The notes: generated from the sequence alone by a model not told the origin. DNA of 64,000 bases from CAZAKZ01 sp964485695 (GCA_964485695.1 CAZAKZ010000002.1:42776-106775); one strand, 5' to 3'; shown: positions 1 to 9,343, counted from the first letter of the stretch. Made by a program: numbers and translations.

Positions 1-798
1 GCCGTCTTCCCCGGCGCCCTCTACGGGCACCAGGGCGTCCAGTATCAGATCCTACGCCTCGATTACGCCGGCCGGCGCGCGTATGCCCGGAGAGTGGACG
101 CCGACTACTACACCGACGCGGAGCTCTCCACCGACATCCGCATCACCTGCGTGGATCGAGAAGGCGATCGCGTGGGGCGCTACAGCGCTCGGTTCGGCGG
201 AGTCACCACCCGTACCCAGGCCACGGTCTACAAGAAGATCAAGTTCTACACCGGCGAAAACCTGGGGGCCGGCGCCATCGATCTTCCGGCCGAGGAGATG
301 GACACCACGGCCTGGTGGATCGTCATCCCGGCGAACGCGGCGGCCCGGGCCGGACTCCACGACCCTGGCGGGGACGGGGGGCTCCTGGCCGTGGGCAACG
401 TCCTGCGGGGCGTGGCCCCCCTGTATCTCGGGTGTGATCCCGCCGATCTACGGTGCGTGGCCCAGGTGCGATCCCCCCTCTACCGTGCGCCCACCCTCTT
501 TCTCTACGACACGCTTCCCGGGGGCGTGGGCCTGGGGGAAGCGCTCTTCTTCGGTGAGGAGGAGGTGCTCCGGGCCGCCCTGGAACGGGTGGAGCACTGT
601 CCCTGCAAGGCCGGCTGTCCCGGGTGCATCGGCCCCACCCGGGCCGGCGGCGTCCTGGACAAGGCCGTGGCGCTGAGGCTCCTGGCCCACCTCACGGGGG
701 GGGCGGCCAGAGAGCCCCTGTCGAGGCCATCCGCCGAGGCCATACGGACGGCCGGGAATTCACCCCGGCGTAATGACCTTTCCCCGAAAACGGGGTGA
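1..798 (+). CDS. mrfA: MrfA-type DEXH helicase, C-terminal part (5' end outside window)
   Basis: The reading frame is open from base 1 to the TGA at 796-798, so only the C-terminal part of the protein is present. It carries the DUF1998/MZB region typical of YprA/MrfA-type superfamily-2 helicases, ending in a four-cysteine zinc-binding cluster (CPCKAGCPGC, about nt 600-630). In Bacillus, MrfA works with the exonuclease MrfB in a UvrABC-independent route that repairs mitomycin C adducts. Here the next gene, three bases downstream on the same strand, encodes an MrfB-like nuclease, so the known operon pairing is kept. Motor motifs lie outside the window and cannot be checked. The family call is firm; the repair role is taken from the family and the pairing. 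Confidence 0.85.
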   Translation, partial: AVFPGALYGHQGVQYQILRLDYAGRRAYARRVDADYYTDAELSTDIRITCVDREGDRVGRYSARFGGVTTRTQATVYKKIKFYTGENLGAGAIDLPAEEMDTTAWWIVIPANAAARAGLHDPGGDGGLLAVGNVLRGVAPLYLGCDPADLRCVAQVRSPLYRAPTLFLYDTLPGGVGLGEALFFGEEEVLRAALERVEHCPCKAGCPGCIGPTRAGGVLDKAVALRLLAHLTGGAAREPLSRPSAEAIRTAGNSPRRNDLSPKTG

Positions 799-801
799 CC
801 C

Positions 802-2097
802 TTGAATTCCGAACAACGCCTGGAACGGATCGCCGGCCTGAAGGCCGCGCCCCGGAGCCAGCCGGAAAATCACGGCCAGCGCGCGGGGCCCGCGCTTCCC
901 CTCGATCGGGTGAAGAGGAGCACCTACCCGCTCCATCACGGACATGGGGGATTCCAGCTCGGCGTCGCCCTGAAGGGCGACATGACGGCCGTGAATCCCC
1001 TGGCCCACGACCTGGGCATCCAGGACGTTGACGTACGGAACCTGGCGTTTCTGGACACGGAGACCACGGGCCTCGGCGGGGGCGCCGGTTGTCTCGTGTT
1101 CCTGGTGGGGCTGGGGCATTTCACCCACGACGCCTTCGTCGTGGAGCAGCACCTCCTGACGTCCCCGGGAGAGGAGGAGGGATTTCTGGAGGGGATCCGC
1201 GCTTCTCTTGAGGGATTCCCGGGCGTGGCCACCTACTTTGGAAAGGCCTTTGACCGTCCCCGCCTGGAGGATCGTTTCGTCTTTCACCACAAGGACTTCA
1301 AGCTACCGGCGGATCCCCACCTGGACCTGCATACCCTGGCCCGGCGCCTCTGGGGGGAGCATCTGCCCGACTGCAAGCTGCGCACCCTGGAGGAGCGGAT
1401 CCTCGGATTCGAGCGCACGGACGACCTGCCGGGCGCCCTGTGCCCGGAAGCCTACAGGTGCCACCTGAACGGGGATTCTTCCCTGCTCCAGGGCGTCCTG
1501 GACCACAACCTGGACGACATCCTGAGCCTCGCAGTGCTCATCCACGTCGTCCGTCTGGAGGCGCTCCATCCCGCTTCCATCAAGGCCAGGATCCTCGTGG
1601 CCCGGGGCCTGGAAGCTCTGGGTCGGCCCGACCGGGCCCTGGCGCTCCTCGAGTCGGCGGCGGCAGAGGAACGGAGCCAAAACGACGAATTCGGGGGGCG
1701 ATACGCGACCCGGCACCGGGCCCTCCGGGCCCTGGCCGAGGCCCTGAAGCGGTGGGGACAGCTGGAGAAGGCCGTGGTCCAGTGGGGCGCCATGGTGGAG
1801 GCCGGGGAGGGCGGCATCTATCCCCTGGTGGAGCTGGCCAAGCACTTCGAGCACCACGAAGGCGATCCTGCTCGGGCCCTCACCCTCACCCGCGCCGCCC
1901 GGAAAATCTGTTCCCGCCACGAAAAGCCCACCCTCGAGCACCGGCTCGAGCGTCTGATCCGGAAAGGGGGCGCGTCAAAGGCATCCGGAACCCTGGAACC
2001 AGGGCCGGGCACCCTGGCCTCCCGCCTGCCTCTCTCACGTCCAGCCGGTTCAGGACGAGGCCGGCATGATCTCGACGCGGTTGCCGACGAGGCGTAG
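802..2097 (+). CDS. mrfB: MrfB-like DnaQ-fold exonuclease (YprB family)
   Basis: A 431-residue protein with an RNase H-like/DEDD exonuclease domain: the DxE motif LDTETTG at residues 84-90, a second-aspartate motif in YFGKAFDRPRLEDRF, and HNLDDILSLAVL near residue 240. The C-terminal third is helical and TPR-like, as in YprB/MrfB. It is expected to degrade the damaged strand after MrfA unwinding. The start is a TTG three bases after the mrfA stop; no better start lies upstream. The last 48 bases overlap the 3' end of the convergent purN gene, so the C-terminus (a low-complexity Gly/Pro/Ser/Arg tail) may be poorly conserved. Confidence 0.83.
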   Translation: MNSEQRLERIAGLKAAPRSQPENHGQRAGPALPLDRVKRSTYPLHHGHGGFQLGVALKGDMTAVNPLAHDLGIQDVDVRNLAFLDTETTGLGGGAGCLVFLVGLGHFTHDAFVVEQHLLTSPGEEEGFLEGIRASLEGFPGVATYFGKAFDRPRLEDRFVFHHKDFKLPADPHLDLHTLARRLWGEHLPDCKLRTLEERILGFERTDDLPGALCPEAYRCHLNGDSSLLQGVLDHNLDDILSLAVLIHVVRLEALHPASIKARILVARGLEALGRPDRALALLESAAAEERSQNDEFGGRYATRHRALRALAEALKRWGQLEKAVVQWGAMVEAGEGGIYPLVELAKHFEHHEGDPARALTLTRAARKICSRHEKPTLEHRLERLIRKGGASKASGTLEPGPGTLASRLPLSRPAGSGRGRHDLDAVADEA

Positions 2098-2682
2098 CCT
2101 TCCTTCGGCAAAGAGCCGTACCGCCTCCGGAAAGGCCTTAAGCTCGGCCTGGAAGACCCTAGAGGCCAGGGAATGCGGCGTATCCTCTGACAGAACCGGT
2201 ACCTCGTGCTGGAGGATGATGGGGCCGTGGTCGTAGCGGTCGTCCACGAAGTGCACCGTGCAACCAGAGGTTTCGGCCCCGGCCTCCAGCACGGCCCTGT
2301 GGACGCGATCCCCGTAGAATCCCTTGCCGCCGAAGGCCGGAAGTAGGGCCGGATGGATGTTCATCACCTTGCCCGTCCAGGTGGGTGTGATGGGAAAGAA
2401 AACCATGTATCCGGCCAGGAGCACAAGGTCGGCCTCGAGGGTCCTCAGCCGGTCGTGGACCTTCTCGGCAAAGGCCTCCAGGCTTTCGAAATCCCTGGGA
2501 TCGATGACGGTGTGGGGCAGGCCGGCCTTTTGTGCGCGCTCCAGACCGTAGGCCCCGGGGTTGCTGGATACCACGTCCACGAGCACGCCGGGTAGGGTGC
2601 CGGCGGCCATGTGCTCCAGGAAGTTCTGCAGGGTCCGGCCGCTGCCGGAGAGGAAGACGGATATCCGGGGGAACGTCGACAT
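2050..2682 (-). CDS. purN: Phosphoribosylglycinamide formyltransferase
   Basis: A 210-residue PurN-type GAR transformylase that passes a formyl group from 10-formyl-THF to GAR in de novo purine synthesis. Diagnostic stretches are the phosphate-binding SGSGRTLQN near residue 12, the catalytic block NIHPALLPAFGGKGF with the active-site Asn and His, and HFVDDRYDHGPIILQ with the catalytic Asp. Length is normal. It starts one base after the stop of the purine nucleoside phosphorylase gene, so the two form a purine operon. Its 3' end overlaps mrfB by 48 bases in convergent orientation. Confidence 0.93.
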   Translation of the reverse strand: MSTFPRISVFLSGSGRTLQNFLEHMAAGTLPGVLVDVVSSNPGAYGLERAQKAGLPHTVIDPRDFESLEAFAEKVHDRLRTLEADLVLLAGYMVFFPITPTWTGKVMNIHPALLPAFGGKGFYGDRVHRAVLEAGAETSGCTVHFVDDRYDHGPIILQHEVPVLSEDTPHSLASRVFQAELKAFPEAVRLFAEGRLRLVGNRVEIMPASS

Positions 2683-2683
2683 G

Positions 2684-3520
2684 CTACTCTCCCGACTCAG
2701 GAGATTCGGTGACCAGGCGCTTCAAGAGCCTTGTGAGCTTGGGATCGACCGCCGCCGCAATGCGGAGGATTTCCTTGATGTCCACGGGCTCCAAGGCGTC
2801 GGGCAAGCACAGATCGGTGATGCACCCCACCCCGAACACCTTCATGCCCGAGTGCACGGCCACCAGGACCTCGGGAATGGTGGACATGCCCACGGTATCC
2901 GCTCCGATGATCCTCAGGAACCGGTACTCCGCCCGCGTTTCCAGCACGGGGCCGAGGAGGGCGGCGTGGACCGCCGACCGGGCACGGATGCCCTCCTCCA
3001 GACAGATGGCCTCGGCCCGGTCCAGGAGCGCCCGGTCGTAGGGCGCACACATGTCGGGAAACCGGGGGCCCAGGCGGTCGTCGTTTAAGCCCACCAGGGG
3101 ATTGACTCCCATGAGGTTGATGTGGTCCTCGATGAGGGCGAGGTCGCCGCGCTGCATGTGGGGGTCCATGCCCCCGCAGGCACAGCTCACGAGGAGAGTG
3201 TGGGCACCCAGGGCCTTCATCACTCGGACGGGAAAGGTCACCTCCTGGGCGCTGTAGCCCTCGTAGAGGTGGTAGCGTCCGGCCATGACGAGGATCCGCC
3301 GGGAACCGAGGGAGCCGAGGTGGAGCCGGCTCGAGTGTCCGACGACGCCCGACTGGAGAAACCCTGTCACCTCGCTGTAGGGCAGGGTGGTCTCTTCCTC
3401 GATTTCCTGGATCAACCCTTCCAGTCCGGTGCCGAGGATGACGCCGAACTCGGGTTGGTGGGGCCAGGTTTTCCGGATGGTATCGGCTGCCGTCTGGATG
3501 CGGTCGTAGAGGTCGGTCAT
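2684..3520 (-). CDS. Purine nucleoside phosphorylase, trimeric (PNP-I) type, with unusual base-site residue
   Basis: A 278-residue protein of the low-molecular-mass trimeric PNP family, which splits purine nucleosides to base and ribose-1-phosphate. Seen: VILGTGL (phosphate loop), the GHSSRLHLG segment, AGRYHLYEGY, the Glu-containing GPVLETRAE, and VGMSTIPEVLVAVH. Two usually invariant places differ: SNAAGG is replaced by SCACGG, and the base-recognition Asn (human N243; ITN or ISN in homologues) is Asp in CITDLC. Asp at this site is the residue found in methylthioadenosine phosphorylases and shifts preference towards 6-aminopurines, so adenosine- or MTA-type substrates are possible. It is the first gene of the purN operon. 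Confidence 0.88.
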   Translation of the reverse strand: MTDLYDRIQTAADTIRKTWPHQPEFGVILGTGLEGLIQEIEEETTLPYSEVTGFLQSGVVGHSSRLHLGSLGSRRILVMAGRYHLYEGYSAQEVTFPVRVMKALGAHTLLVSCACGGMDPHMQRGDLALIEDHINLMGVNPLVGLNDDRLGPRFPDMCAPYDRALLDRAEAICLEEGIRARSAVHAALLGPVLETRAEYRFLRIIGADTVGMSTIPEVLVAVHSGMKVFGVGCITDLCLPDALEPVDIKEILRIAAAVDPKLTRLLKRLVTESPESGE

Positions 3521-3626
3521 GCGCTGGGGTCCTTATGCTCAGCAGGTTGTCAGGAAAACGGGTACGGTCAATTGGAGCAAAAGGGGTCCCCTCGATGCAA
3601 CCCCCGAGGGAACGAAAGTATGCGCG

Positions 3627-3926
3627 TCAGAATCCGAGACGCCTCAGAACCTCCTCCGCCTTCAGGCCGGTGACGAGGATTCGCTTCCGGCGGGCGGTCA
3701 CTCCGGCCAGGAGCTCCACCGAGGTGCGCGAGACGCCGAGAGTCCGGGCCAGGAACTTCAGGAGCGCCCGATTGGCCTTGCCCTTCTCGGGCGGGGCGTT
3801 CACAGCGATATATAACCGCTCCTCCCGGATTCCCAGGATGCGGGTGCGCCGGGCTCCGGGGATCACCTTCACCTCGAGCCAGGCACCCTCGTCGCGATTC
3901 TGCACGCAGGGTATCGAGGTCCCCAT
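3627..3926 (-). CDS. DUF167/YggU family protein
   Basis: A 99-residue small basic protein of the DUF167 (YggU) family. Recognised by VKVIPGARRTRI near the N-terminus and the family core APPEKGKANRALLKFLA, followed by VELLAGVTARRKRILV. The family is widespread but its biochemical role is unproven; in many genomes it sits near yggS and yggT, and a yggS homologue lies three kilobases away here, with the kinase gene between. The ATG at 3926 gives a normal family length. It lies 35 bases after the kinase gene on the same strand and may be cotranscribed with it. Confidence 0.85.
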   Translation of the reverse strand: MGTSIPCVQNRDEGAWLEVKVIPGARRTRILGIREERLYIAVNAPPEKGKANRALLKFLARTLGVSRTSVELLAGVTARRKRILVTGLKAEEVLRRLGF

Positions 3927-3961
3927 GACAAGACTCCGTTCCCACGACTCAGGCGGAGGTC

Positions 3962-6646
3962 CTACTGGATCTTCTCTTCGGCCAGGGGGGTCTCACCGTT
4001 GGTATGGTGCAGGAAGAATATCGTGTCCCAGAACTCCTGTCGAAGAAGGCGCGTCGCTTCCAGAACCTCGAGGCCCTGGTCCGTGTCCCAGGTTCCCTCT
4101 ACCTTGCCGTAGAGGGCCTTCTGGAAGAGCTGGTACGCGTTCCCTTCCCGCTTGACCCAGGTGATCAAAGCCTTGTCTCCGCTCCGTCTGGCATATTCTC
4201 GGGCCAGGGTATGGCGATCCAGCTCCACGGCCAGGTAGGCCACCGATTTTATTTCGTTCTTCGTCATGTCCCACCGATCCTCCGTGAATAGCTGGAGGAA
4301 CTTGGCAGAGGGGTAGTCGGCCCATTCGAACCGCTGGGGTATCTTTCGGCCCTTGAAATTCACAGTGAAGTGGATGTGCGTGGCATCCGCTTTCTTCAGA
4401 ACCCCCGTATCCATCCCCAGGCGCTGCGAGGCCAGGGGGCACTTCGTATTCTTGATCCCCTTGATCCCCTTGGGCCGACCGGATCGCTCGATGAAGGCGG
4501 CCTTCAGGTCCCGCATGGCCGTGAATGCCTCGATGCCCTTGTCGAATCGTTTCCGATAGGAATCGTTCAGCATCTTTTCCCTGGCCCCGACGAGAACCTG
4601 GAGCCCTTCGGAGAATCCGTATCGCCTGGCATGGCCGCGGGCTTTTTTGTACGCAGCGAGGAGTACCAGTCTGTCAGCCCTGAACCGCCGGTTCTGCGAA
4701 TCCACTTTCGCCTTCCTGTAGCCGGCTGTCAATTTGCTGGCCTCGGCTTCCAGGCCGGAATAGACCTCCTGCGGGGAAGGACCGGCTGCCACATTCCGGA
4801 GGAATCCGTCCAGGGTGGAAATCGCCTCGTCGAAGTGGTCTCGAACGGCCAGCCTCTCGGCCTTCTCCTTGAGGGTATCGAGGGTATTCCGGGCCCGGCG
4901 CCTCAGGGTATTCTGGAGCTTCTTCGCCTCGGTTTTGAAGTCAACGCCCTCCACCGCCGGGTGGGTCTGGATGAACTTCTGGATCTCGCCGTCCGCCTCG
5001 GCAAACCGGTAGGCTTCTTCCAGGGACTTCACCCGGGTCTGGAGCGAGGCCCAGGCTTTCTTCAGCGCTTGCATGCGCTCGCGTTTCTTGTCCTTCTCCG
5101 CCTTGAGCTTCTTCGCGATGCCATCGGCCTCGGTCCTGGCCTCCTTGCCGAATCGGGTATCCGGATAGGCTTCGGCGACTTGCCGGAAACCCTCGAGTCG
5201 CTGCGCCTCGGTGAGGGCGGGATCCGATTTCACCCGCATGTAGGCCAGCTCCGCCTTCATCTCCAGTGCCTTTTTTTCGGCCTTCTTCTCGGCGGCCGGG
5301 TCCGGGCCGGTGGGCCCGGGTCCTGTAGCCGCAGGCCCGGGACCGGAGGCCGCCGTGGGCGTGGGGGCGGGGTCCGGATCCTGCGTTCCGGAGTCGCCTG
5401 GATCGTCGCCCCCGTTCAGAAGGATCAGCAGGACCACCAGGACCAGGATCCCGGCGCCGGCGCCGATGCCGATCTTCATGGCCATCCGGGTGAGGGGATT
5501 GCCGGCGGCGGGCGGGGCGCCATTCCCGTTGCCCAGGACGGTTTCCAGATCTTCGATGAGTTCCCCCGGCGTCTGGTAGCGATCGTCGGGATTCTTCTCC
5601 AGCATGCACTGGATGATCGAACTGACTTCCCTGGGAATGAAGGGGTCCAGTTCGTGCACCGGCCTGGCCGTGTCCTGGATCTGTGCCAGGATGATTTCAC
5701 GGACCTTTCGTCCCGGGAAGGCGTTCTGGCCGGTGACCATTCGAAAAAAGGTGGCGCCGAGGGAATAGAGATCCGACCTGACGTCCACGGTCCGACCCTG
5801 TGCCTGCTCCGGGGAGATGAAGTGCGGAGTGCCGAGGATGCCTTCTCCCGGGCTCGAGGAAGACTCATCCGCCCGGTAGGCCAGGCCGAGGTCGGCGATC
5901 TTCACCGTGGCGTCCTCGGCGATCATGAGGTTGTCCGGCTTGATGTCTCGGTGCACGACGCTCTTGCGCTGGGCATACTGCAGCCCCCGGGCCGCGTCCC
6001 GAACGATCTTCACCGCTTCCGCCCAGGGGATCTTTCCATCCTGGTTGAGGCGGTCCTCCACGCTCCCACAAGGCATGAATTCCATGGAGAAGTAGTAGAT
6101 CCCCTGGCTACGACCCACGTCATAGACCTGGACGATGTTGGGGTGGTTCAAGGCCCCGGCCGCACGGGCCTCCTTGAAGAAGAGGCTGACGAACTTCCGG
6201 TCCTCGGTGAGGCGGGCCGAGAGGACCTTGAAGGCCACTTCTCTGCCGAGGCTCAACTGGTTGGCGCGAAACACGGTACCCATACCGCCCCGGCCGACGC
6301 GCTCCAGGAGGCGGTATCCGGCGATCTCCTTCCCCACGAGCCCCTTTCCCTCCATTTCAAGGAGGGAAAGCGTGGTCTCCCCGACATGAATCAGATCCCC
6401 GACCTGGAGGGAGGTCTCCTTTTCCAGCCGCATCTCGTTGACGAAGGTGCCGTTCTGGCTGAACATGTCCTTGATGAAACAGCCGTCCCCGGACAGGGAT
6501 ACGCTGAAGTGCTGCCGGCTAACCATGACGTCCGGTATCCGGAGTCCCGTCTTGGGATCGCGGCCGACAACGACCTCGCTGTTCAGGGGGATCTCGATCT
6601 GGACTCCCTTGGATTTGCCGTTTTCTACGACAAGACACAAACGCAT
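3962..6646 (-). CDS. FHA-domain Ser/Thr protein kinase with membrane anchor and coiled-coil outer part
   Basis: An 894-residue protein from the ATG at 6646; the frame extends 35 codons further up, but the FHA fold begins right at this Met. Residues 1-100 form an FHA phosphothreonine-binding domain (GRDPKTG, VSRQHFSV, SQNGTFVNE). Residues 110-370 are a Hanks-type kinase: glycine loop GRGGMGTVF, Lys140 in VAFK, HRDIKPDN at 232-239, DLG in place of DFG, and GTPHFISPEQ. One transmembrane helix follows at 391-411, then a Pro/Gly-rich linker and a long charged region rich in Lys and Glu. The cytoplasmic kinase is probably a signalling receptor; the target is unknown. No strong Shine-Dalgarno site is seen at this start. 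Confidence 0.9.
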   Translation of the reverse strand: MRLCLVVENGKSKGVQIEIPLNSEVVVGRDPKTGLRIPDVMVSRQHFSVSLSGDGCFIKDMFSQNGTFVNEMRLEKETSLQVGDLIHVGETTLSLLEMEGKGLVGKEIAGYRLLERVGRGGMGTVFRANQLSLGREVAFKVLSARLTEDRKFVSLFFKEARAAGALNHPNIVQVYDVGRSQGIYYFSMEFMPCGSVEDRLNQDGKIPWAEAVKIVRDAARGLQYAQRKSVVHRDIKPDNLMIAEDATVKIADLGLAYRADESSSSPGEGILGTPHFISPEQAQGRTVDVRSDLYSLGATFFRMVTGQNAFPGRKVREIILAQIQDTARPVHELDPFIPREVSSIIQCMLEKNPDDRYQTPGELIEDLETVLGNGNGAPPAAGNPLTRMAMKIGIGAGAGILVLVVLLILLNGGDDPGDSGTQDPDPAPTPTAASGPGPAATGPGPTGPDPAAEKKAEKKALEMKAELAYMRVKSDPALTEAQRLEGFRQVAEAYPDTRFGKEARTEADGIAKKLKAEKDKKRERMQALKKAWASLQTRVKSLEEAYRFAEADGEIQKFIQTHPAVEGVDFKTEAKKLQNTLRRRARNTLDTLKEKAERLAVRDHFDEAISTLDGFLRNVAAGPSPQEVYSGLEAEASKLTAGYRKAKVDSQNRRFRADRLVLLAAYKKARGHARRYGFSEGLQVLVGAREKMLNDSYRKRFDKGIEAFTAMRDLKAAFIERSGRPKGIKGIKNTKCPLASQRLGMDTGVLKKADATHIHFTVNFKGRKIPQRFEWADYPSAKFLQLFTEDRWDMTKNEIKSVAYLAVELDRHTLAREYARRSGDKALITWVKREGNAYQLFQKALYGKVEGTWDTDQGLEVLEATRLLRQEFWDTIFFLHHTNGETPLAEEKIQ

Positions 6647-6877
6647 GTGAATCCGATTCGCCAGGAGGGGTTCATGCAATGCCGGCCGGGCGGACACACC
6701 GTTGATCCCCGGACCGGTACAAACCCAGTATACCCTGCCTTCCTTCTTCAATGGGCTGGCGACCGGGGAAAATTCCGTGGCCGCCTGGCCCCACGATGTC
6801 CCGTCCAGATCCGGCCCCGGATCTCACCGGGCGTTCGGGATCAGACGATTCCAAAGCCAAAATTCTCACCTGAATTT

Positions 6878-7633
6878 TCAACCGCCGTCCCTTGATTCGA
6901 ACAGCGCCCGGCCGACACGAACCCAGGTGGCCCCTTCCTCCACGGCGACCTCGAAGTCGTCGGTCATCCCCATGCTCAGGTGGGGCAGGGGATCATGATA
7001 CCAGCTTCCCCTGTTGGCATCATCCCGCAACTCTGCCAGGGCTCGAAAGGCCGGCCGTGCGGTTTCCGGGTCCGGGTCGTATCGGGCCATGGTCATGAGA
7101 CCGAGGATATTCACGGAAGGGAAACGCGCCGCAGCCGCCAGCACCGACTGCACCTTCTCCGGTGTGATGCCGTACTTGGACGCTTCTCCGGTGACGTTCA
7201 CCTCCAGAAACAGGCCGGGCGGCGGCGCCCGGTTTTCTTCCACCACCCTCTGGATCCGCTCCAGAAGTGCCAGGGAATCCACGGAGTGGATCCAGGCGAA
7301 TTGCCCCACGGCCTTCCGCACCTTGTTGGATTGCAGGTGGCCCACGAGATGCCACACCGGCCCGGTTCCGATGGCCTCGATCCTGGCGAGGGCGGGCTGG
7401 ACGCGATTCTCGGCCAGATCGATCTGGCCCAGGGCATGGAGGCGCCGGGCGATATCCGTGGATACGGACTTTGTCACGGCCACCAGGCGTACATCCCCGG
7501 GATCTCGCCCCGCGCGCAGGGCGGCTGCCGCGATCCGCCGGGTGGTGTTTTCCAGATTCGCACGCAGTGTATCGATCAGGGCTCGGCTCCCCAAGTTACG
7601 ATTCCACCCCGCATCCAGACCCCGGCGACTCAA
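6878..7633 (-). CDS. YggS-type pyridoxal-phosphate homeostasis protein
   Basis: A 251-residue PLP-binding protein of the YggS/PLPBP family, a TIM-barrel protein that buffers pyridoxal phosphate and has no known catalytic activity. The PLP lysine is K55 in LVAVTKSV. Other family marks are WHLVGHLQSNKVRKA, IHSVDSLAL, LEVNVTGEASKYG and LSMGMTDDFEVAVEEGATWVRVG. The proposed start is TTG at 7633, with GGAG about seven bases upstream. The gene is read leftwards, just upstream of the kinase gene (about 230 bases between the starts used here), possibly with its own promoter. Confidence 0.9.
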   Translation of the reverse strand: MSRRGLDAGWNRNLGSRALIDTLRANLENTTRRIAAAALRAGRDPGDVRLVAVTKSVSTDIARRLHALGQIDLAENRVQPALARIEAIGTGPVWHLVGHLQSNKVRKAVGQFAWIHSVDSLALLERIQRVVEENRAPPPGLFLEVNVTGEASKYGITPEKVQSVLAAAARFPSVNILGLMTMARYDPDPETARPAFRALAELRDDANRGSWYHDPLPHLSMGMTDDFEVAVEEGATWVRVGRALFESRDGG

Positions 7634-8113
7634 AATCTCCAGAGGGCCTCGAGGACGGTTCGGGTCGGGCTTTCAGGGGGATCCCCCGGCATCGGGGCCT
7701 ACCGGGTTCAGCATTACCTGTTCAACAGTAAATGCTTATGAATGTTTCACCATAGTATCTCGAGCGCTAAAAATCAAGCTCCGAGGGGGGCGGCTCCGGG
7801 AAGGAAACTCCCGACCGTGAACGCTTCTCCTTTGTATGCTTGACTTTACTCCGGGTCAATTTATACCATCTCCAATTCCGCAACGTCCGTGTCCGGTCCA
7901 TGTCCGGGACCGGGACACTTGCGTTCCGGAACCTTGGGAAAAGAAGGTGCTTCCAGCTCTGATCCAGCGGGCCGGTCCGGTTCGGGATGTTCGTGAACGA
8001 CCCGGGCTGGATACCGCTCATCCAGGGGGGAACCCTTCCAGATACGTGATCCCTTTCCGTTTCGTCGGATCGACAGGCGCCCTGACGACCCGATCCTGGT
8101 AGGAGGAAAGAAC
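7634..8113. other. 480-bp divergent intergenic region
   Basis: No credible gene is present. It separates the leftward yggS homologue from the rightward lipoprotein gene. A short palindrome of G and C runs (GGGGGATCCCCC, about 7676-7687) and an AT-richer patch at 7710-7780 are visible. A sigma70-like promoter facing right lies at 7840-7867, and a strong ribosome-binding site (AGGAGGAAAG) precedes the lipoprotein ATG. Confidence 0.6.
7840..7867 (+). promoter_or_regulatory. Putative sigma70-type promoter for the lipoprotein gene
   Basis: TTGACT (7840-7845) is followed after 16 bases by TATACC (7862-7867), five of six and four of six matches to the consensus boxes. It would leave a leader of about 240 bases before the ATG at 8114, which is long, so this assignment is tentative. 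Confidence 0.35.
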
Positions 8114-9301
8114 ATGCGCCACGGTGTCCAGTACGGAATCGCCATTCACCTGACCCTCCTGGCCCTGACTTTGGCCACGGGGTGTGGATCAGGGGGCACC
8201 ACATCCATGGGTCCAGAGGTCTCTGCGAGCAGTCCGGCCGGAGTATACGGTGAACTGCTTCCCAATGCCGAGGAACTGTGGTCAGCCACGGTGCCAGGCG
8301 ACCGGGTCGCGGGCAGTTTGGAATCCATCCACCTTCTCGAGGACGCCCTGTATCTCCGGAGCTCAATGAACCAAATCGTCGCCCTGAATGGTGTCGGTAT
8401 GCCCCGGTGGATATTCACACGGATGGAGCTGCCGCCTGAGTTTCCGCCGGTTGTCGGACCGACGGCCGTGGCCTTCATCACCCGGGACAAGCTCTGGCTC
8501 ATCGACCGGAACACGGGCGACCTGCTCAACATGAAAACACTCTCGTTCATCCCCTCCGGGCCTCCGGCGCTCAGCCAGTCCACGGCCTACGTCCCGTCCC
8601 TGGGCGACAACCGGATCTATTCCATCTCCATCGCGGACGGGTCCGAGGGGTGGCGCATCCGTCTCGAATCTCCCATCAAGGCCGCACCGGTCATGGGTGG
8701 TAGCGTCGGTCGCCCCGTGCTCATCATCGCCACCGAACGCAACAAGGCCACCAAGACTGGCAAGGTCTTAGCCTATGAGGCCATGGATGCAGGCGCCCCA
8801 GCCCCGGAAAAACCGCTGTGGGAAAAGGACCTGCCCGACGGCGTGGTGGCCGATCTGACCCTCAGCATCGACAAATCCACCGTGTTTGTATCCTCCGAGG
8901 ATTATGCCCTCTACGCCTTCAACGTGGCCACCGGCGAGAAACGATGGAGCTACCACGCTGGACGCCCCCTCAGGACCTCGGCCCATGAGGTCAAGGCCTC
9001 TGCAGCGGACGCAGGCATGATGTTCCAGAAGAACGGTGACGACCTCTTTGCCATCGCCAGCGACTCAGGCGAGGTGAAGTGGTCGTTGAAGGGGGGCCTC
9101 GGGCCCGTGTGCAAGTGGGGCGATCAATACCTGGTCCTGGGTGCCGGCAATACCGTCCAGAGGATCAGCAACACCAGCGGTGACGAGGAGGCCAGCATGG
9201 CCGTGGGCGAAGATTTCATCGTCTGCGATTACCATGGAGGTCGCTTCATCCTGGCGGATCGGCGCTGGAACATGAAGGTGCTCAGCTACAAGAAGTATTG
9301 A
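8114..9301 (+). CDS. PQQ-repeat beta-propeller lipoprotein
   Basis: A 395-residue protein with a lipoprotein signal peptide ending in the lipobox LATGC (Cys at residue 24). The mature part consists of repeated blades of the BamB/PQQ-repeat kind, such as LWLIDRNTGDLLNMKT, YALYAFNVATGEKRWSY and DDLFAIASDSGEVKWSL. It should be anchored to a membrane and act by protein-protein contacts. BamB-like function in outer-membrane assembly is one possibility, but no bam genes are nearby. AGGAGGAAAG directly precedes the ATG. The gene is single and ends at a strong terminator. Confidence 0.85.
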   Translation: MRHGVQYGIAIHLTLLALTLATGCGSGGTTSMGPEVSASSPAGVYGELLPNAEELWSATVPGDRVAGSLESIHLLEDALYLRSSMNQIVALNGVGMPRWIFTRMELPPEFPPVVGPTAVAFITRDKLWLIDRNTGDLLNMKTLSFIPSGPPALSQSTAYVPSLGDNRIYSISIADGSEGWRIRLESPIKAAPVMGGSVGRPVLIIATERNKATKTGKVLAYEAMDAGAPAPEKPLWEKDLPDGVVADLTLSIDKSTVFVSSEDYALYAFNVATGEKRWSYHAGRPLRTSAHEVKASAADAGMMFQKNGDDLFAIASDSGEVKWSLKGGLGPVCKWGDQYLVLGAGNTVQRISNTSGDEEASMAVGEDFIVCDYHGGRFILADRRWNMKVLSYKKY

Positions 9302-9343
9302 TTCCTCGACGCGGTCGGAACGGACCAAGAGTCACTGATTCAG

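Noticed and set aside
4370..6895. An 841-codon plus-strand frame opposite the FHA-kinase
   Set aside because: The kinase and FHA motifs are on the minus strand; this frame has no family features.
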